Origin: Rhodothermales bacterium
GTDB lineage: Bacteria; Bacteroidota; Rhodothermia; Rhodothermales; Bin80
Reading direction: 5' to 3'
Assembly (NCBI GenBank): GCA_028278205.1
Contig: JANQES010000083.1
Location: 1-64,000, forward strand
DNA: 64,000 bases
Under the pieces are notes generated by a model that had not been told where the DNA came from, made no database searches, and was given only the letters and a program-made list of their open reading frames with translations. The position numbers and the translations under genes are program-made. Positions 19,658 through 27,615 of the stretch are shown here, in pieces. Position 1 is the stretch's first letter. Each line of letters starts with the position of its first letter.

Positions 19658-20842
19658 TCACGGCTCGGCAAAAACCACCTCCGGCGTGCCGGTGTATTCC
19701 TGGGCCAGCCGGTCTGCGATGGTTTCCATCACCAGACGGACGGTTTCGGAGATCTCGACGTTGGGGATGATGGGGATCTGGTGCCGGTCGGCTTCGGCCA
19801 GCAAAAACGATTGCACCTCCCAGATCTCATCGAAATGCTCCAGGTAGCGTTCCGACCGCCGCGAGGCCACTTGCTGGCCGCGTCCCTGGAGTTGTTTGCG
19901 AAGCTGTTTGCGTTTCAACACCGCCAGAATGAACGGCACCACGATGGCGTTGGTCTGATGCATCAGCCTCTCTTGCAACGCCGGGTTGACGTGGATGCCT
20001 TCGAGGATCAGCGAGAGCTGTTCATGCTCGGCCCGGTGAATCACACCCTCAATGCCGACGGCCACCTCGCGGGCCTGCGTGAGGTAGCCATCGACGAAGT
20101 GGGTCTCGAACGAGGTCGGGTTTTCGTTGCTCGAAGGCAGCGTCTGCCAGGCATTGAACGACGAGACGTGCAGCGCCGGCAGTAGCCGCTCCGGAATCAT
20201 CAGACGCATCACCTCGCGCAACATGTCGGTAGACTGCGTCCGGACGATGTTGAGCCGGTGGGCGATTTCCGAACTGACGGTGCTCTTGCCGCAGCCTGTC
20301 GTGCCGCCGGCAAGCAAGATCAGCGGCTTGCCGCTCCGGGCAAATTCGACCCAGACCAGATACCGCTGGGCCATCTCCGGCGGCTCATGCTCCAGCAGGT
20401 ATCGATGCGTAAAGGCTGCCAACTCGGTCGAGGTTATCTCCGCGGCGCCGTCGTTGAGCAATTGCTGCTCAATAGCCGACGTGATGCGATACCGCTCTCC
20501 GGACGGAAACGCGCATATTTCGAGCGATTGAGACAGGCGGCCCTTCGAAAAAGGCTGGGGTTGTTCACCCCGATCAACGATCTGGATGGGCATCGGCGGG
20601 GGGCTTTTGCCGTAGCGTTCCAGGGCGTCTTCGTAGTTTTTCTCTTTCAACAGATCGACCACCATGGCCGTCAGGTCGTCCGTGGTGAGTTCTGCATCCC
20701 CGTTGAGGTTCTTGCGGATTTGATTGGCGATCTCGTAGGCTTCGGTAAAAGACAACCCTACATTCTGCAACGACCGCGTCAGGATGCCGCGCAAAAAGGG
20801 CACACGGGTCTGCTCAACCGGATCAGTGACGATGATGCTCAT
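19658..20842 (-). CDS. ATP-cone plus P-loop kinase, 2-phosphoglycerate kinase-like
   Basis: 394 residues from the ATG at 20842; in-frame codons upstream are only the translated family H repeat. Residues 1-90 form an ATP-cone (VPFLRGILTRSLQNVGL, AYEIANQIRKNL) and a second related segment follows (PFSKGRLSQSLEICAF). A P-loop kinase domain carries LAGGTTGCGKSTVSSEIAHR. This is the architecture of archaeal 2-phosphoglycerate kinase, which makes 2,3-bisphosphoglycerate. No cyclic-2,3-diphosphoglycerate synthetase is visible nearby. It is paired with an ApgM-type mutase and divergent from a CYTH gene. Confidence 0.75.
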   Translation of the reverse strand: MSIIVTDPVEQTRVPFLRGILTRSLQNVGLSFTEAYEIANQIRKNLNGDAELTTDDLTAMVVDLLKEKNYEDALERYGKSPPPMPIQIVDRGEQPQPFSKGRLSQSLEICAFPSGERYRITSAIEQQLLNDGAAEITSTELAAFTHRYLLEHEPPEMAQRYLVWVEFARSGKPLILLAGGTTGCGKSTVSSEIAHRLNIVRTQSTDMLREVMRLMIPERLLPALHVSSFNAWQTLPSSNENPTSFETHFVDGYLTQAREVAVGIEGVIHRAEHEQLSLILEGIHVNPALQERLMHQTNAIVVPFILAVLKRKQLRKQLQGRGQQVASRRSERYLEHFDEIWEVQSFLLAEADRHQIPIIPNVEISETVRLVMETIADRLAQEYTGTPEVVFAEP

Positions 20843-20870
20843 CGTTGGGCGGTGATTTGATGGAGATAGG

Positions 20871-20992
20871 TCAAATGGTAAAGGGGCAAATGGTAAAGGG
20901 GCAAATGGTAAAGGGGCAAATTGCAAATAATAGATTGATTTGTCTATTTGCCCGTTTGCTCATTTGCCCGTTTGCTCATTTGTCATTTTGCT
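20871..20992. repeat. Hairpin repeat, family H, with exact 15-bp tandem units
   Basis: The left arm contains three exact copies of CAAATGGTAAAGGGG (20872-20916). The right arm is built of GTTTGCTCATTTGCCC words. It fills most of the divergent region between the kinase-like gene and the CYTH gene, so it is a case of the repeat lying at two 5' ends. Confidence 0.85.
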
Positions 20993-21107
20993 TCACCGTA
21001 TCGTGCCCATCCGATACAGCGAAACAGAGGCCGAGGGTAGTAACATAACACAGCGTGCTGTTTATTCCATGGAACGCCGCCTCAAACCTGACGCTTTTTC
21101 CAAAATT

Positions 21108-21599
21108 ATGACCGAAAAAAAGACAGAACCCACATCTTTTGAGATCGAGCGCAAATTTCTCGTCGGCGCGGTGCCGCCCGGCCTGGATCGGTATCCCCAC
21201 GAAGCTATCCGTCAGGGCTACCTCGCCCTGGATCCTGACGGCACAGAGGTCCGGATTCGTCAAAAGGGGGATCGTTTTTTTCAGACCATCAAACGCGGCG
21301 CAGGCCTCCAGCGCATCGAAGCGGAAATCCTGCTGACCCGCGCGCAGTTCGAGACCCTCTGGCCCCTGACCAAGGGCCGCCGTGTCGAAAAAATACGCTA
21401 CGACATCGCCTACGAAGACTATGTCATCGAACTGGACGTCTACAGCGGCACCCTCGCCGGCTTGCTCACCGCCGAGGTAGAATTTCCATCTCAGGAAGCC
21501 AGCGCTGTCTTCCCCACGCCGCCCTGGCTGGGTCGGGAAATCACCGAGGACAAACGGTATAAAAACAAGAATCTGGCGGTGCAGGGTGCGCCGCAGTGA
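21108..21599 (+). CDS. CYTH-domain protein (triphosphate tunnel / inorganic polyphosphate-binding fold)
   Basis: 163 residues from ATG 21108; an alternative ATG at 21069 adds 13 residues. The diagnostic ExExK motif is FEIERKFLV, followed by IRQGYLALD, VRIRQKGDRFFQTIK and, near the end, EITEDKRYKNKNLA. CYTH proteins form a basic tunnel and act on triphosphate-bearing substrates, including tripolyphosphate and thiamine or adenylate triphosphates. Which substrate applies cannot be read from sequence. It converges on the ParA/CHAD operon, and the other CYTH-like domain in the window is fused to CHAD there. A polyphosphate-related role is therefore likely but inferred. Confidence 0.85.
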   Translation: MTEKKTEPTSFEIERKFLVGAVPPGLDRYPHEAIRQGYLALDPDGTEVRIRQKGDRFFQTIKRGAGLQRIEAEILLTRAQFETLWPLTKGRRVEKIRYDIAYEDYVIELDVYSGTLAGLLTAEVEFPSQEASAVFPTPPWLGREITEDKRYKNKNLAVQGAPQ

Positions 21600-21911
21600 G
21601 TGTTTTAGTGTTATGGTTTTTTAGTGTTTTAGGGTGTGTCTGGAACCATGAGTCATCCCGAATTATGCAGCCCCGTAGGGGCGTCCTGTTTGTAGCAAAA
21701 AGCGTTAAAAAACAACAAGCTCCCCCCGCCTTCGCGGGGGCAGGCTCCGGAGCGGCCTGTTCAAAAGAATCCAGCAAATCCTCGTTGAACAGGCCGCCCC
21801 TACGGGGCTTATTTTTAGGCAAGGGCTGTTTTCTACAAACAGGCCGCCCCTACGGGGCTTCTTCGACGATCACGTTTGCCAACATGCCCGAAAACACCAA
21901 AACACCAAGAA
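21600..21911. repeat. Nested composite repeat between convergent genes
   Basis: Outer arms (family F) are GTGTTTTAGTGTTATGG at 21600 and AACACCAAAACACC at 21893-21906, touching the CYTH TGA and lying 4 nt from the ParA TAG. Inside are three copies of a CCCCGTAGGGGCG element (21667, 21795, 21845) and a CCCCCCGCC-TTCG-GCGGGGG-type hairpin at 21722-21740. No gene was seen in these 312 bp. Confidence 0.85.
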
Positions 21912-22652
21912 CTACAACTTCCCCTTCACCTCTTCCCAGAGTGCCTGGTAGGCGAGTGTGGCGCGGTTGCGGTGGTCGTAGCTCGGCAGCGGCGCGCGTT
22001 TGACGCCCATGCGTTCGACGGCGCTGGCAAAGGGGATCGTCGTGGTGAGGAAACCGTCTTTGCCGCCGGCGTACTCGGCGCAGATCTCCTTGTGCAGCTT
22101 TTTGCGCCGGTCTACCATGCAGAGGAACGGCAACACGGGAGGATGCGCTTTCCAGGTCTGATCCAGATACGCCCGGATCTGGCCGTAGGTGCGTAGGGCG
22201 AGCGTAGTCGGGATCACCGGAATCAGGAGCACGTCGGCGGCGAAGATGATGTTCTCGGTGAGCGTAGACAGGCCGTCCGGGCAGTCCAGGAATACGTGGC
22301 CGTAGGATTCGTGGAGCGGCTGGAGCAGTTTTTTCAGACGTTGGAGGGGTTTCTTCGTGGCGAGGAGTTCGTGATCCAGGTGCCGGAAGGAGAAATCGGC
22401 GGGCAGCAGATCGAGGTTGGGGAAGCCGGAGCCACGGATCGAGTCAAAGAACTCATACCTGCCCCGGACCAGCTTCTTGCTGTTCCTGCTGGCGCCCGGT
22501 TTGCTGCCAAAGTAGAAGGTCGAAGCGCCCTGCGCGTCCAGGTCCCAGAGTAACGTAAGGGTCTGTTCCTGAGCGGAAAGATAGGCCAGGTTGACCACAG
22601 AGGACGTTTTGCCGACCCCGCCCTTGAAGTTATACACGGCAAGGATGCTCAT
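21912..22652 (-). CDS. ParA/MinD-type ATPase, copy 1
   Basis: 246 residues. The deviant Walker A motif YNFKGGVGKTSS has both the signature Lys10 and Lys15. Walker A' is LWDLDAQGAST, Walker B FLDCPDG, followed by ADVLLIPVIPTTLALRT. The protein ends in WEEVKGKL. It resembles chromosome- or cargo-positioning ParA/McdA proteins rather than MinD, since no amphipathic C-terminal helix is evident. It is a tandem paralogue of the gene 97 bp upstream, and both follow CHAD on the same strand. No ParB or parS-like site was found, arguing against a plain chromosome segregation role. Confidence 0.88.
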   Translation of the reverse strand: MSILAVYNFKGGVGKTSSVVNLAYLSAQEQTLTLLWDLDAQGASTFYFGSKPGASRNSKKLVRGRYEFFDSIRGSGFPNLDLLPADFSFRHLDHELLATKKPLQRLKKLLQPLHESYGHVFLDCPDGLSTLTENIIFAADVLLIPVIPTTLALRTYGQIRAYLDQTWKAHPPVLPFLCMVDRRKKLHKEICAEYAGGKDGFLTTTIPFASAVERMGVKRAPLPSYDHRNRATLAYQALWEEVKGKL

Positions 22653-22749
22653 AAGATCGAGGGAGATGAGTTGCCGGGTCGCGGGTTTGGTCTGTCAACT
22701 GCCGATTCGTACAGAAGTTGCTCGACGGGCAGCATCCCCCCGGCCCACC

Positions 22750-23490
22750 CTACATCTTTTCTTTCACCTCTTCCCAGAGCGCCTGGTAGGCGCGGGTGGC
22801 AGTGCTGCGGCGGTCGTAGCTGGGCAGCGGCGCGCGTTCGACGCCCATGCGTTCGACGGCGCTGGCAAACGGGACGGTCGTCTTCAGGAAGCCGTCTTTG
22901 CCGTTGGCATATTCGGCACAGATCTCCTTATGCAGGCGTTTGCGCCGGTCGACCATGCTGAAAAACGGCAGCGTCAGCGGCGGCCTTTTCGTCTTCTTTT
23001 TGAGGTGTTTTTTGACCTGATCGAACGTCAGCAGCGAGAGCGTGGTAGGGATCACCGGGATCAGCAGCAGATCGGCGGCGAAGAAGACGCTTTCCGAGAG
23101 CGTAGCCAGGCCGTCGGGGCAGTCGAAGATCAGGTGGTCGTACTCTTTTTTGAGCGGTTTGAGCAGCGAGGCCAGATGCCGGACGGGTTTCTTCGTGGCG
23201 TCGAGGGTGCTGTCGAAGGTTCGATAGGAAAAGTCAGCCGGCAGCAGGTCGAGGTTGTCGAAGTCGGTGCCGCGAATGGCCGGGTCGAGGTTGCGTTTGT
23301 GCTGAACGATCTTCTGCGCGCCGCCTTTGACCTTGGGTTTGATGCGGCAATAGAACGTAGCGGCGCCTTGCGGGTCGAGGTCCCAGAGCAGCGTCCGATG
23401 GCCGTCCCGGGCAGAAAGATAGGCCAGGTTGATGGCAGCAGACGTTTTGCCGACGCCACCTTTGAGGTTGTAGACTGCAATGGTGTTCAT
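22750..23490 (-). CDS. ParA/MinD-type ATPase, copy 2, translationally coupled to CHAD
   Basis: 246 residues, the same length as its downstream paralogue. Walker A YNLKGGVGKTSAA (Lys10, Lys15), LWDLDPQGAAT, Walker B FDCPDGLATL and LLLIPVIPTTLS. The segment VDRRKRLHKEICAEYANGKD and VPFASAVERMGVERAPLPSY are shared almost exactly with copy 1. Its ATG overlaps the CHAD stop codon (ATGA, 23487-23490), so the two are translated together. The coupling suggests the ATPase positions whatever CHAD binds, presumably polyphosphate granules; that step is inference. Confidence 0.9.
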   Translation of the reverse strand: MNTIAVYNLKGGVGKTSAAINLAYLSARDGHRTLLWDLDPQGAATFYCRIKPKVKGGAQKIVQHKRNLDPAIRGTDFDNLDLLPADFSYRTFDSTLDATKKPVRHLASLLKPLKKEYDHLIFDCPDGLATLSESVFFAADLLLIPVIPTTLSLLTFDQVKKHLKKKTKRPPLTLPFFSMVDRRKRLHKEICAEYANGKDGFLKTTVPFASAVERMGVERAPLPSYDRRSTATRAYQALWEEVKEKM

Positions 23491-25052
23491 TTGAACAAGG
23501 CTCTAAACTGCTCCTGATTTTTCGGGTCGGCGAAGCGCAGGAAGCGTTCGGCAAAGGCTTCACGGGTTTCGTCTTGACGTTGCGCCATGTAGGCTTCGAG
23601 CCGCCCCATCGCCAGAAAGGTATCGACTTCCGTTTGGCCTTCATGCTTCATCTGAGCGGCAAACTGCTGGAGCGTGTCTTGTTGCACCTCGAAGTCGTTA
23701 AAATCGCCCAGGTTGTCCTGCAATTTTTTGAGCGCTTTGATCAACCGCTTAAGGGCTTTGGGCGGATACAGGCTGCGGAAGAGTTCGAGCAGGTAGCGGA
23801 GCTTTTTGCACCGAATCCGCAACTGGTGCAAGGCCTCAGCCGGAGCGTCGGGGTTGTTGATGATGGCCCGGCCTTCTTTGAGGGTTTTTTTATAGGTGCG
23901 CCAGATGCGCGCCGACGCAACCTCCAGCACTGGACGCGCGGCCTCGGGCGAGGGCGGCGGCTCCGGCGCGGGACCGTCGAGGAAGGCCCGCCAGCCTTCG
24001 AGCAGCGCGCGGTAGCGGGGCGTATCTAAGGCCTCGACGAGCCGGGCCTGCTCGCGGCGTTGCTGGACCTTCAGAAAGTCGCGCAGCGGTTCCAGGTCTT
24101 CCCGTACCCTCGGCGGCACCCACGACTGGTAGGTCTCGAACTTGAGCAGATACACGTCGAGGTCGCGCGTAGGGCCGGTGACGCCGCCGAGCCATTTGAA
24201 TTCGGGCTGGTAGTGCGCCAGCACGTCCGGCGGCAGGATGCTTTTGAGCTGGCCCAGCACCGACCGCGTGCGCCGGACCGCCACGCGGAAGTCGTGCAGG
24301 AATTCGGTGTCGATGTCGGCCCGGACGCCGGGTTCGTTGATTTCGATGGTTTCCAGAAGCGACCGCAGCAGCAGCCGGACGGCTTCATCGGCGCGCAGAG
24401 CCGGGTCGAGGACAGGGTCTTTTTTGCCGGTGGCACCGCCCGGCGTGTGCCCGAGGGCGTCGAGCGCATCGAGCAGCAGGGGGGTGTCGTGGTCGGGCAA
24501 GCCCACTTCTTTTCGTAAGAGCCGGCCCAGGTCCAGCGCTTTGTTTTCGTAGCCCTTGATGGGCATCACCCGCAGCATCGCGCCCAGCGACGCTTTGTGG
24601 TCGCTGGTGGAGTTGGTGACGACGGCGTTTTCTTCGACGATGAGCCGGGCGATGGTCTTCTTGTCTTTGTTGAGTACGCGGAAGACCCGCCGGCGATACT
24701 GCACATCGGCCAGGGGCAGCAGCGCCCGATAGCCCAGCACCGGCGTCAAATCGTCGCAGAAGCGGCCCGGCGGCAGATCGGTGGCAAAGCGCGGCGTCTC
24801 GGCGGTAGCCAGCGAGTGCGTCGGCGGGCCGTCGTCGAGGGGTTGCCAGTGGAGGTGCTTTTGTTTGCCCAGCGTCTCCTGGTAAATCGTCGTTTGGGTG
24901 TTGTACAAAAGCCAGTCGAAACTATCAAAATAGCGGCGCAGGCACGGCGTTGACCGGGCCGCGCGGAACGTAAAGTGCCGGCGCACCACAGCCAGCACGT
25001 CATCAACGTTGGTTTCGGGAGGGACGGCGAATTGAGCGGTGCCTCGCATCAT
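23487..25052 (-). CDS. CYTH-like plus CHAD domain protein
   Basis: 521 residues. The N-terminal 200 or so look like a divergent CYTH domain (LRRYFDSFDWLLYN, YRRRVFRVLN, IARLIVEENAV) without the canonical ExExK. The C-terminal 290 form a CHAD domain: FLHDFRVAVRRTRSVLGQLK, GPTRDLDVYLLKF, LHQLRIRCKKLRYLLELFRS and LQDNLGDFNDFEVQ. CHAD helices present conserved basic residues that bind inorganic polyphosphate and localise proteins to granules in other bacteria. It is the first gene of a leftward operon with two ParA ATPases and overlaps the first by 4 bp. An 11-bp-periodic PHO-box-like repeat lies 165 bp upstream. Confidence 0.93.
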   Translation of the reverse strand: MMRGTAQFAVPPETNVDDVLAVVRRHFTFRAARSTPCLRRYFDSFDWLLYNTQTTIYQETLGKQKHLHWQPLDDGPPTHSLATAETPRFATDLPPGRFCDDLTPVLGYRALLPLADVQYRRRVFRVLNKDKKTIARLIVEENAVVTNSTSDHKASLGAMLRVMPIKGYENKALDLGRLLRKEVGLPDHDTPLLLDALDALGHTPGGATGKKDPVLDPALRADEAVRLLLRSLLETIEINEPGVRADIDTEFLHDFRVAVRRTRSVLGQLKSILPPDVLAHYQPEFKWLGGVTGPTRDLDVYLLKFETYQSWVPPRVREDLEPLRDFLKVQQRREQARLVEALDTPRYRALLEGWRAFLDGPAPEPPPSPEAARPVLEVASARIWRTYKKTLKEGRAIINNPDAPAEALHQLRIRCKKLRYLLELFRSLYPPKALKRLIKALKKLQDNLGDFNDFEVQQDTLQQFAAQMKHEGQTEVDTFLAMGRLEAYMAQRQDETREAFAERFLRFADPKNQEQFRALFK

Positions 25053-25175
25053 GGCCTTCGGACTCGCATGGAGTTTTTTTGTCGAATACTATGATACCGG
25101 TGGGGGACGGCTCTCCTGGCAGAGCAAGCGTGTTCCGATAAGACCCGGCGTTGGTTGGTGCGTCGAGATGGGGGC

Positions 25176-25211
25176 ATAGAGGCCGGGCTCATCGATGAGC
25201 CCGGCCTCTAT
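25176..25211. terminator. Perfect 36-bp GC-rich palindrome
   Basis: Two exact 18-bp halves (first half ATAGAGGCCGGGCTCATC) with no loop, located between the CBS gene 3' end and the CHAD gene start. It could end the CBS transcript, though no T-tract follows, or act as a cruciform or operator. Confidence 0.65.
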
Positions 25212-25216
25212 ATCAT

Positions 25217-25238
25217 GTTAAGAAATTGTTAACACAAT
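25217..25238. promoter_or_regulatory. Candidate PHO-box-like direct repeat upstream of CHAD
   Basis: Units GTTAAGAAATT and GTTAACACAAT are adjacent, giving an 11-bp period. On the gene strand this reads as two TTAAC motifs 11 bp apart. It lies 165 bp upstream of the CHAD ATG. Compare 4771 and 29706. Confidence 0.45.
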
Positions 25239-25281
25239 GAAATTATCGAAATGTGAAAATAGGGTTGATGTCTGTTAATAT

Positions 25282-25758
25282 TTACGCCTTTCGCAACACA
25301 TCAAGCAACCCTAAAGCCGTGATGATGCCGACGACGTTGTCGCCCCGCGTGACGAAGACCCGGTGGATGCGGCCCCGAATCATCTTATCAGCCACCTCTT
25401 GCACGGGGACGTCTTCCTCAACCTGAAAGATCATCGGCGTCATGATGTCGCGCACGGTCACCTCCGAGCCGCCGTCGACGCGAAACGTTGCCATCTCCTC
25501 CTCGGCGTACTGGTATTCGAGCACGGGCAGGTAGTAATCGTGCGTTTGTTTCGTCTGCGGTTCGCGTTGATGCAGGCTTTCATGCCGCACGATATCGGTC
25601 AACGACACGACGCCGATCAGGGCGCCGTACTCCGAGGTTACCGGTGCGCCTGAGATGTCGTTCTCGATGAGGAACTCTGCCAGGCGTTCGATAGGCCAGT
25701 CTGCCCGGGCTGGCAGTACGTGGGGCGTCATCACATCTTTTGCTGTCAAACCCTTCAT
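25282..25758 (-). CDS. Tandem CBS-domain protein
   Basis: 158 residues consisting of two CBS repeats: first VMTPHVLPARADWPIERLAEF with ISGAPVTSEYGALIGVVSLT, second IMTPMIFQVEEDVPVQEVAD with IHRVFVTRGDNVVGIITALG. No effector domain is fused. Stand-alone CBS pairs usually bind adenine nucleotides and report energy status to partners. Placed between the lysine-tailed DNA-binding protein and CHAD on the same strand, it may sense the ATP/ADP ratio for polyphosphate turnover; this is inferred from context. Confidence 0.9.
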   Translation of the reverse strand: MKGLTAKDVMTPHVLPARADWPIERLAEFLIENDISGAPVTSEYGALIGVVSLTDIVRHESLHQREPQTKQTHDYYLPVLEYQYAEEEMATFRVDGGSEVTVRDIMTPMIFQVEEDVPVQEVADKMIRGRIHRVFVTRGDNVVGIITALGLLDVLRKA

Positions 25759-25778
25759 GGCGTTTTACCTCATAAGGT

Positions 25779-26330
25779 CTATGGTTTCGCCTTCTTCCCG
25801 GTTTTTTTCTTGGCTTTGCCTTTTTTGGCTTTGGCCTTTTTAGCCTTGTCCTTTTTGGCTTTGCCTTTTTTGCCTGTGTCCTTTTTGGCTTTGCCTTTTT
25901 TGGCTTTGTCTTTTTTGCCTTTGCCTTTTTTGGCTTTGGCCTTGTCTTTTTTGCCTTTTTTGGCTTTAGCCTTTTTGGCCTTGCCGCTTTCTTGTTCCTT
26001 CGGTTGGGCGTCGGTTTCCGAAGCGGTTTTCGAAGCGGTTTCGGCAGGAGCCGGTTCGGGGGCCGGTTTGGCAGCCGGTTTGCGAGCCGGTTTAGGGGCC
26101 GGTTGGTCTTCGGTGGCCGGGAAGATGCCCATCCCTTGCTCGCGATAGAGCCTGCGCCAGCGCAGCACGCTACTGACCGAGAGCCCGACCTTCTGGGCTA
26201 CCTCGGCGGTTGCGAGGCCGGCGTCGTAATGCAACAAGAGAGCGGCTCGCCGTCGTACGGGGGCGCTTGGGCTTTTGGCGGCCAGGTGTTTCAGAGTGGC
26301 GTGGTGTTTCGGGTCGATCAGGTCAGACAT
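25779..26330 (-). CDS. Helix-turn-helix protein with histone-like lysine-rich tail
   Basis: 183 residues. The ATG at 26330 has a very strong AAGGAGG at good spacing, so upstream in-frame codons are not used. Residues 1-71 are a helix-turn-helix (VRRRAALLLHYDAG, VAQKVGLSVSSVLRWRR, GMGIFP) about half identical to residues 1-71 of the PPK1 at 6932. A Pro/Ala/Glu linker follows, then about 70 residues built of AKKGKAKK- and KKDKAKK-like units, roughly half lysine, as in histone H1-like AlgP proteins. Such tails bind DNA and polyphosphate. It lies between CBS and PPK2 on the same strand. A protein bridging nucleoid and polyphosphate is the natural hypothesis. Confidence 0.85.
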   Translation of the reverse strand: MSDLIDPKHHATLKHLAAKSPSAPVRRRAALLLHYDAGLATAEVAQKVGLSVSSVLRWRRLYREQGMGIFPATEDQPAPKPARKPAAKPAPEPAPAETASKTASETDAQPKEQESGKAKKAKAKKGKKDKAKAKKGKGKKDKAKKGKAKKDTGKKGKAKKDKAKKAKAKKGKAKKKTGKKAKP

Positions 26331-26513
26331 AGAAGAGACCTCCTTAGACTGGGTGAGGGCAGCCGCTTGCGGCAGGCAAGGGGTACCTTCCCGATCCGTT
26401 CGGGGGTCAGGATCGGGAGTTTTACGAAAGACAGGGGACAGACATTGTCCTACCTGCAAGGTCAGCAAATCGTGCGATTTCGTGTGGGTAAAAACCCTAC
26501 AAAAAATCGCGGA
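26331..26513. other. Leader region of the lysine-tailed protein
   Basis: No ORF on either strand is convincing. Small inverted repeats (for example GCAGCCGCTTGCGGCAGGC near 26361) are present. The only clear signal is the Shine-Dalgarno AAGGAGG just upstream of 26330. Confidence 0.4.
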
Positions 26514-26588
26514 TGGAGAATAGGGAATTGCTAAGAGTGAAGGGGTGCCGGCCCAACCCATTCGCCCTTATCCTTTCACTATTCACCA
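26514..26588. repeat. Hairpin repeat (GTGAATAGTGAAAGG words)
   Basis: Left arm GAATAGGGAATTGC and AGAGTGAAGGGG, right arm CCTTTCACTATTCACCA. The right end is directly adjacent to the PPK2 stop codon (TAA on the minus strand). Likely PPK2 terminator. Confidence 0.75.
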
Positions 26589-27440
26589 TTAGTAGACTTT
26601 GGGGACGAAGTGCTGCGTGTCTATCGGGGGGCGCAGGTAGCCGATGTCGCCTTGCAATTCGGGCAGTTCAATCGGGGGGGGCTCGATGTTTTCGTAGGGG
26701 ATCTTGCTGAGCAGATGGTGGATGCAGTTGAGCCGGGCGCGCTTTTTCTCGTTCGAATCGACGACGTACCAGGGCGCCTGGGGGATGTCGGTGTAGAGGA
26801 ACATCTGGTCTTTCGCGCGGGAGTACTCCACCCAGCGCGCGCGCGACTCCAGGTCCATCGGGCTGATTTTCCAGCGCCGGGTGGGGTCTTTGATGCGTTT
26901 TTTGAAGCGCCGTTCCTGTTCTTCGGCGCTCACCGAAAACCAGTACTTGATCAGGATGATGCCGGAGTAGATCAACATGCGCTCGAACATCGGGCACGAG
27001 CGTAAGAACTCGCGATACTCGGCGTCGGTGCAAAAGCCCATCACGCGTTCGACGCCGGCGCGGTTGTACCAGCTTCGGTCGAAGAGCACCATCTCGCCGG
27101 CCGCGGGCAGGTGCGGCACGTAGCGTTGGAAGTACCACTGCGTTTGCTCCCGTTCGGTGGGTTTGCCCAGCGCCACCACACGGACGACGCGGGGGTTGAG
27201 CGGCTCGGTGATACGCTTGATGGTGCCGCCTTTGCCGGCGGCGTCGCGCCCTTCGAAGAGCACCACCACCTTCAGCCCCTCCGTCCGAATGTAGCGTTGC
27301 AACTTGGCAAGCTTGACGTGGAGCTTGCTCAACTCCTTGAAGTACGTCTCATTGCCGAGCTTTTTCTTTTTCTTCGTCTTCTTTGCCTGCCCGTTCTCTT
27401 GCTCCGGCTCCACCAGCTTGTCCGTCTTGTCCTTCGCCAT
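26589..27440 (-). CDS. ppk2: Polyphosphate kinase 2 family protein
   Basis: 283 residues. A Lys-rich N-terminus (QAKKTKKKKKLG) precedes the PPK2 core: Walker A FEGRDAAGKGGTIKRITE, Walker B VLFDRSWYNRAGVERVMGF, lid RRWKISPMDLESRARWVEY and the YVVDSNEKKRARLN segment. The motif pattern is closest to class I enzymes, which mainly use polyphosphate to phosphorylate ADP or GDP. With PPK1 in the same window the cell can both build and spend polyphosphate. It reads in the same direction as the lysine-tailed protein, CBS, CHAD and Na/Pi genes. No clear Shine-Dalgarno site. Confidence 0.94.
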   Translation of the reverse strand: MAKDKTDKLVEPEQENGQAKKTKKKKKLGNETYFKELSKLHVKLAKLQRYIRTEGLKVVVLFEGRDAAGKGGTIKRITEPLNPRVVRVVALGKPTEREQTQWYFQRYVPHLPAAGEMVLFDRSWYNRAGVERVMGFCTDAEYREFLRSCPMFERMLIYSGIILIKYWFSVSAEEQERRFKKRIKDPTRRWKISPMDLESRARWVEYSRAKDQMFLYTDIPQAPWYVVDSNEKKRARLNCIHHLLSKIPYENIEPPPIELPELQGDIGYLRPPIDTQHFVPKVY

Positions 27441-27527
27441 AATGCGGCCTCGTCGCGATGGTGTTCGATTGGGGTGGGTGGGGCTATCGGTTGTTCGGTT
27501 TATTGCAAGGCGTTTGCGCGGGTGGGG

Positions 27528-27615
27528 TGTTTTGGTGTTTTAGTATTATAGTGTTTTAGTGTTTGAGTCAGGTTAACTAAAACACCAAAACACTAAAACA
27601 CCAAAACACCTAAAC
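27528..27615. repeat. Hairpin repeat, family F (GTGTTTTAGTATTAT words)
   Basis: Left arm GTTTTGGTGTTTTAG words, right arm CTAAAACACCAAAACAC words. The right end touches the Na/Pi cotransporter TGA. The family recurs at 21600-21911 and 62980-63050. Confidence 0.88.

Noticed and set aside
20871-20992. Tandem 15-bp units considered as a CRISPR-like array
   Set aside because: Units are directly adjacent with no spacers, are short, and have an inverted counterpart; no cas genes are present.
21912-23490. The two ParA genes considered as a plasmid or integrated element partition system
   Set aside because: No ParB, parS-like repeats, replication or integration genes are nearby, and the overlap with CHAD ties them to that gene.
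25720-26148. Phe/Leu/Ala-rich plus-strand ORF resembling a membrane protein
   Set aside because: It is the antisense of the lysine-rich tail; AAG/AAA codons read backwards give CTT/TTT.
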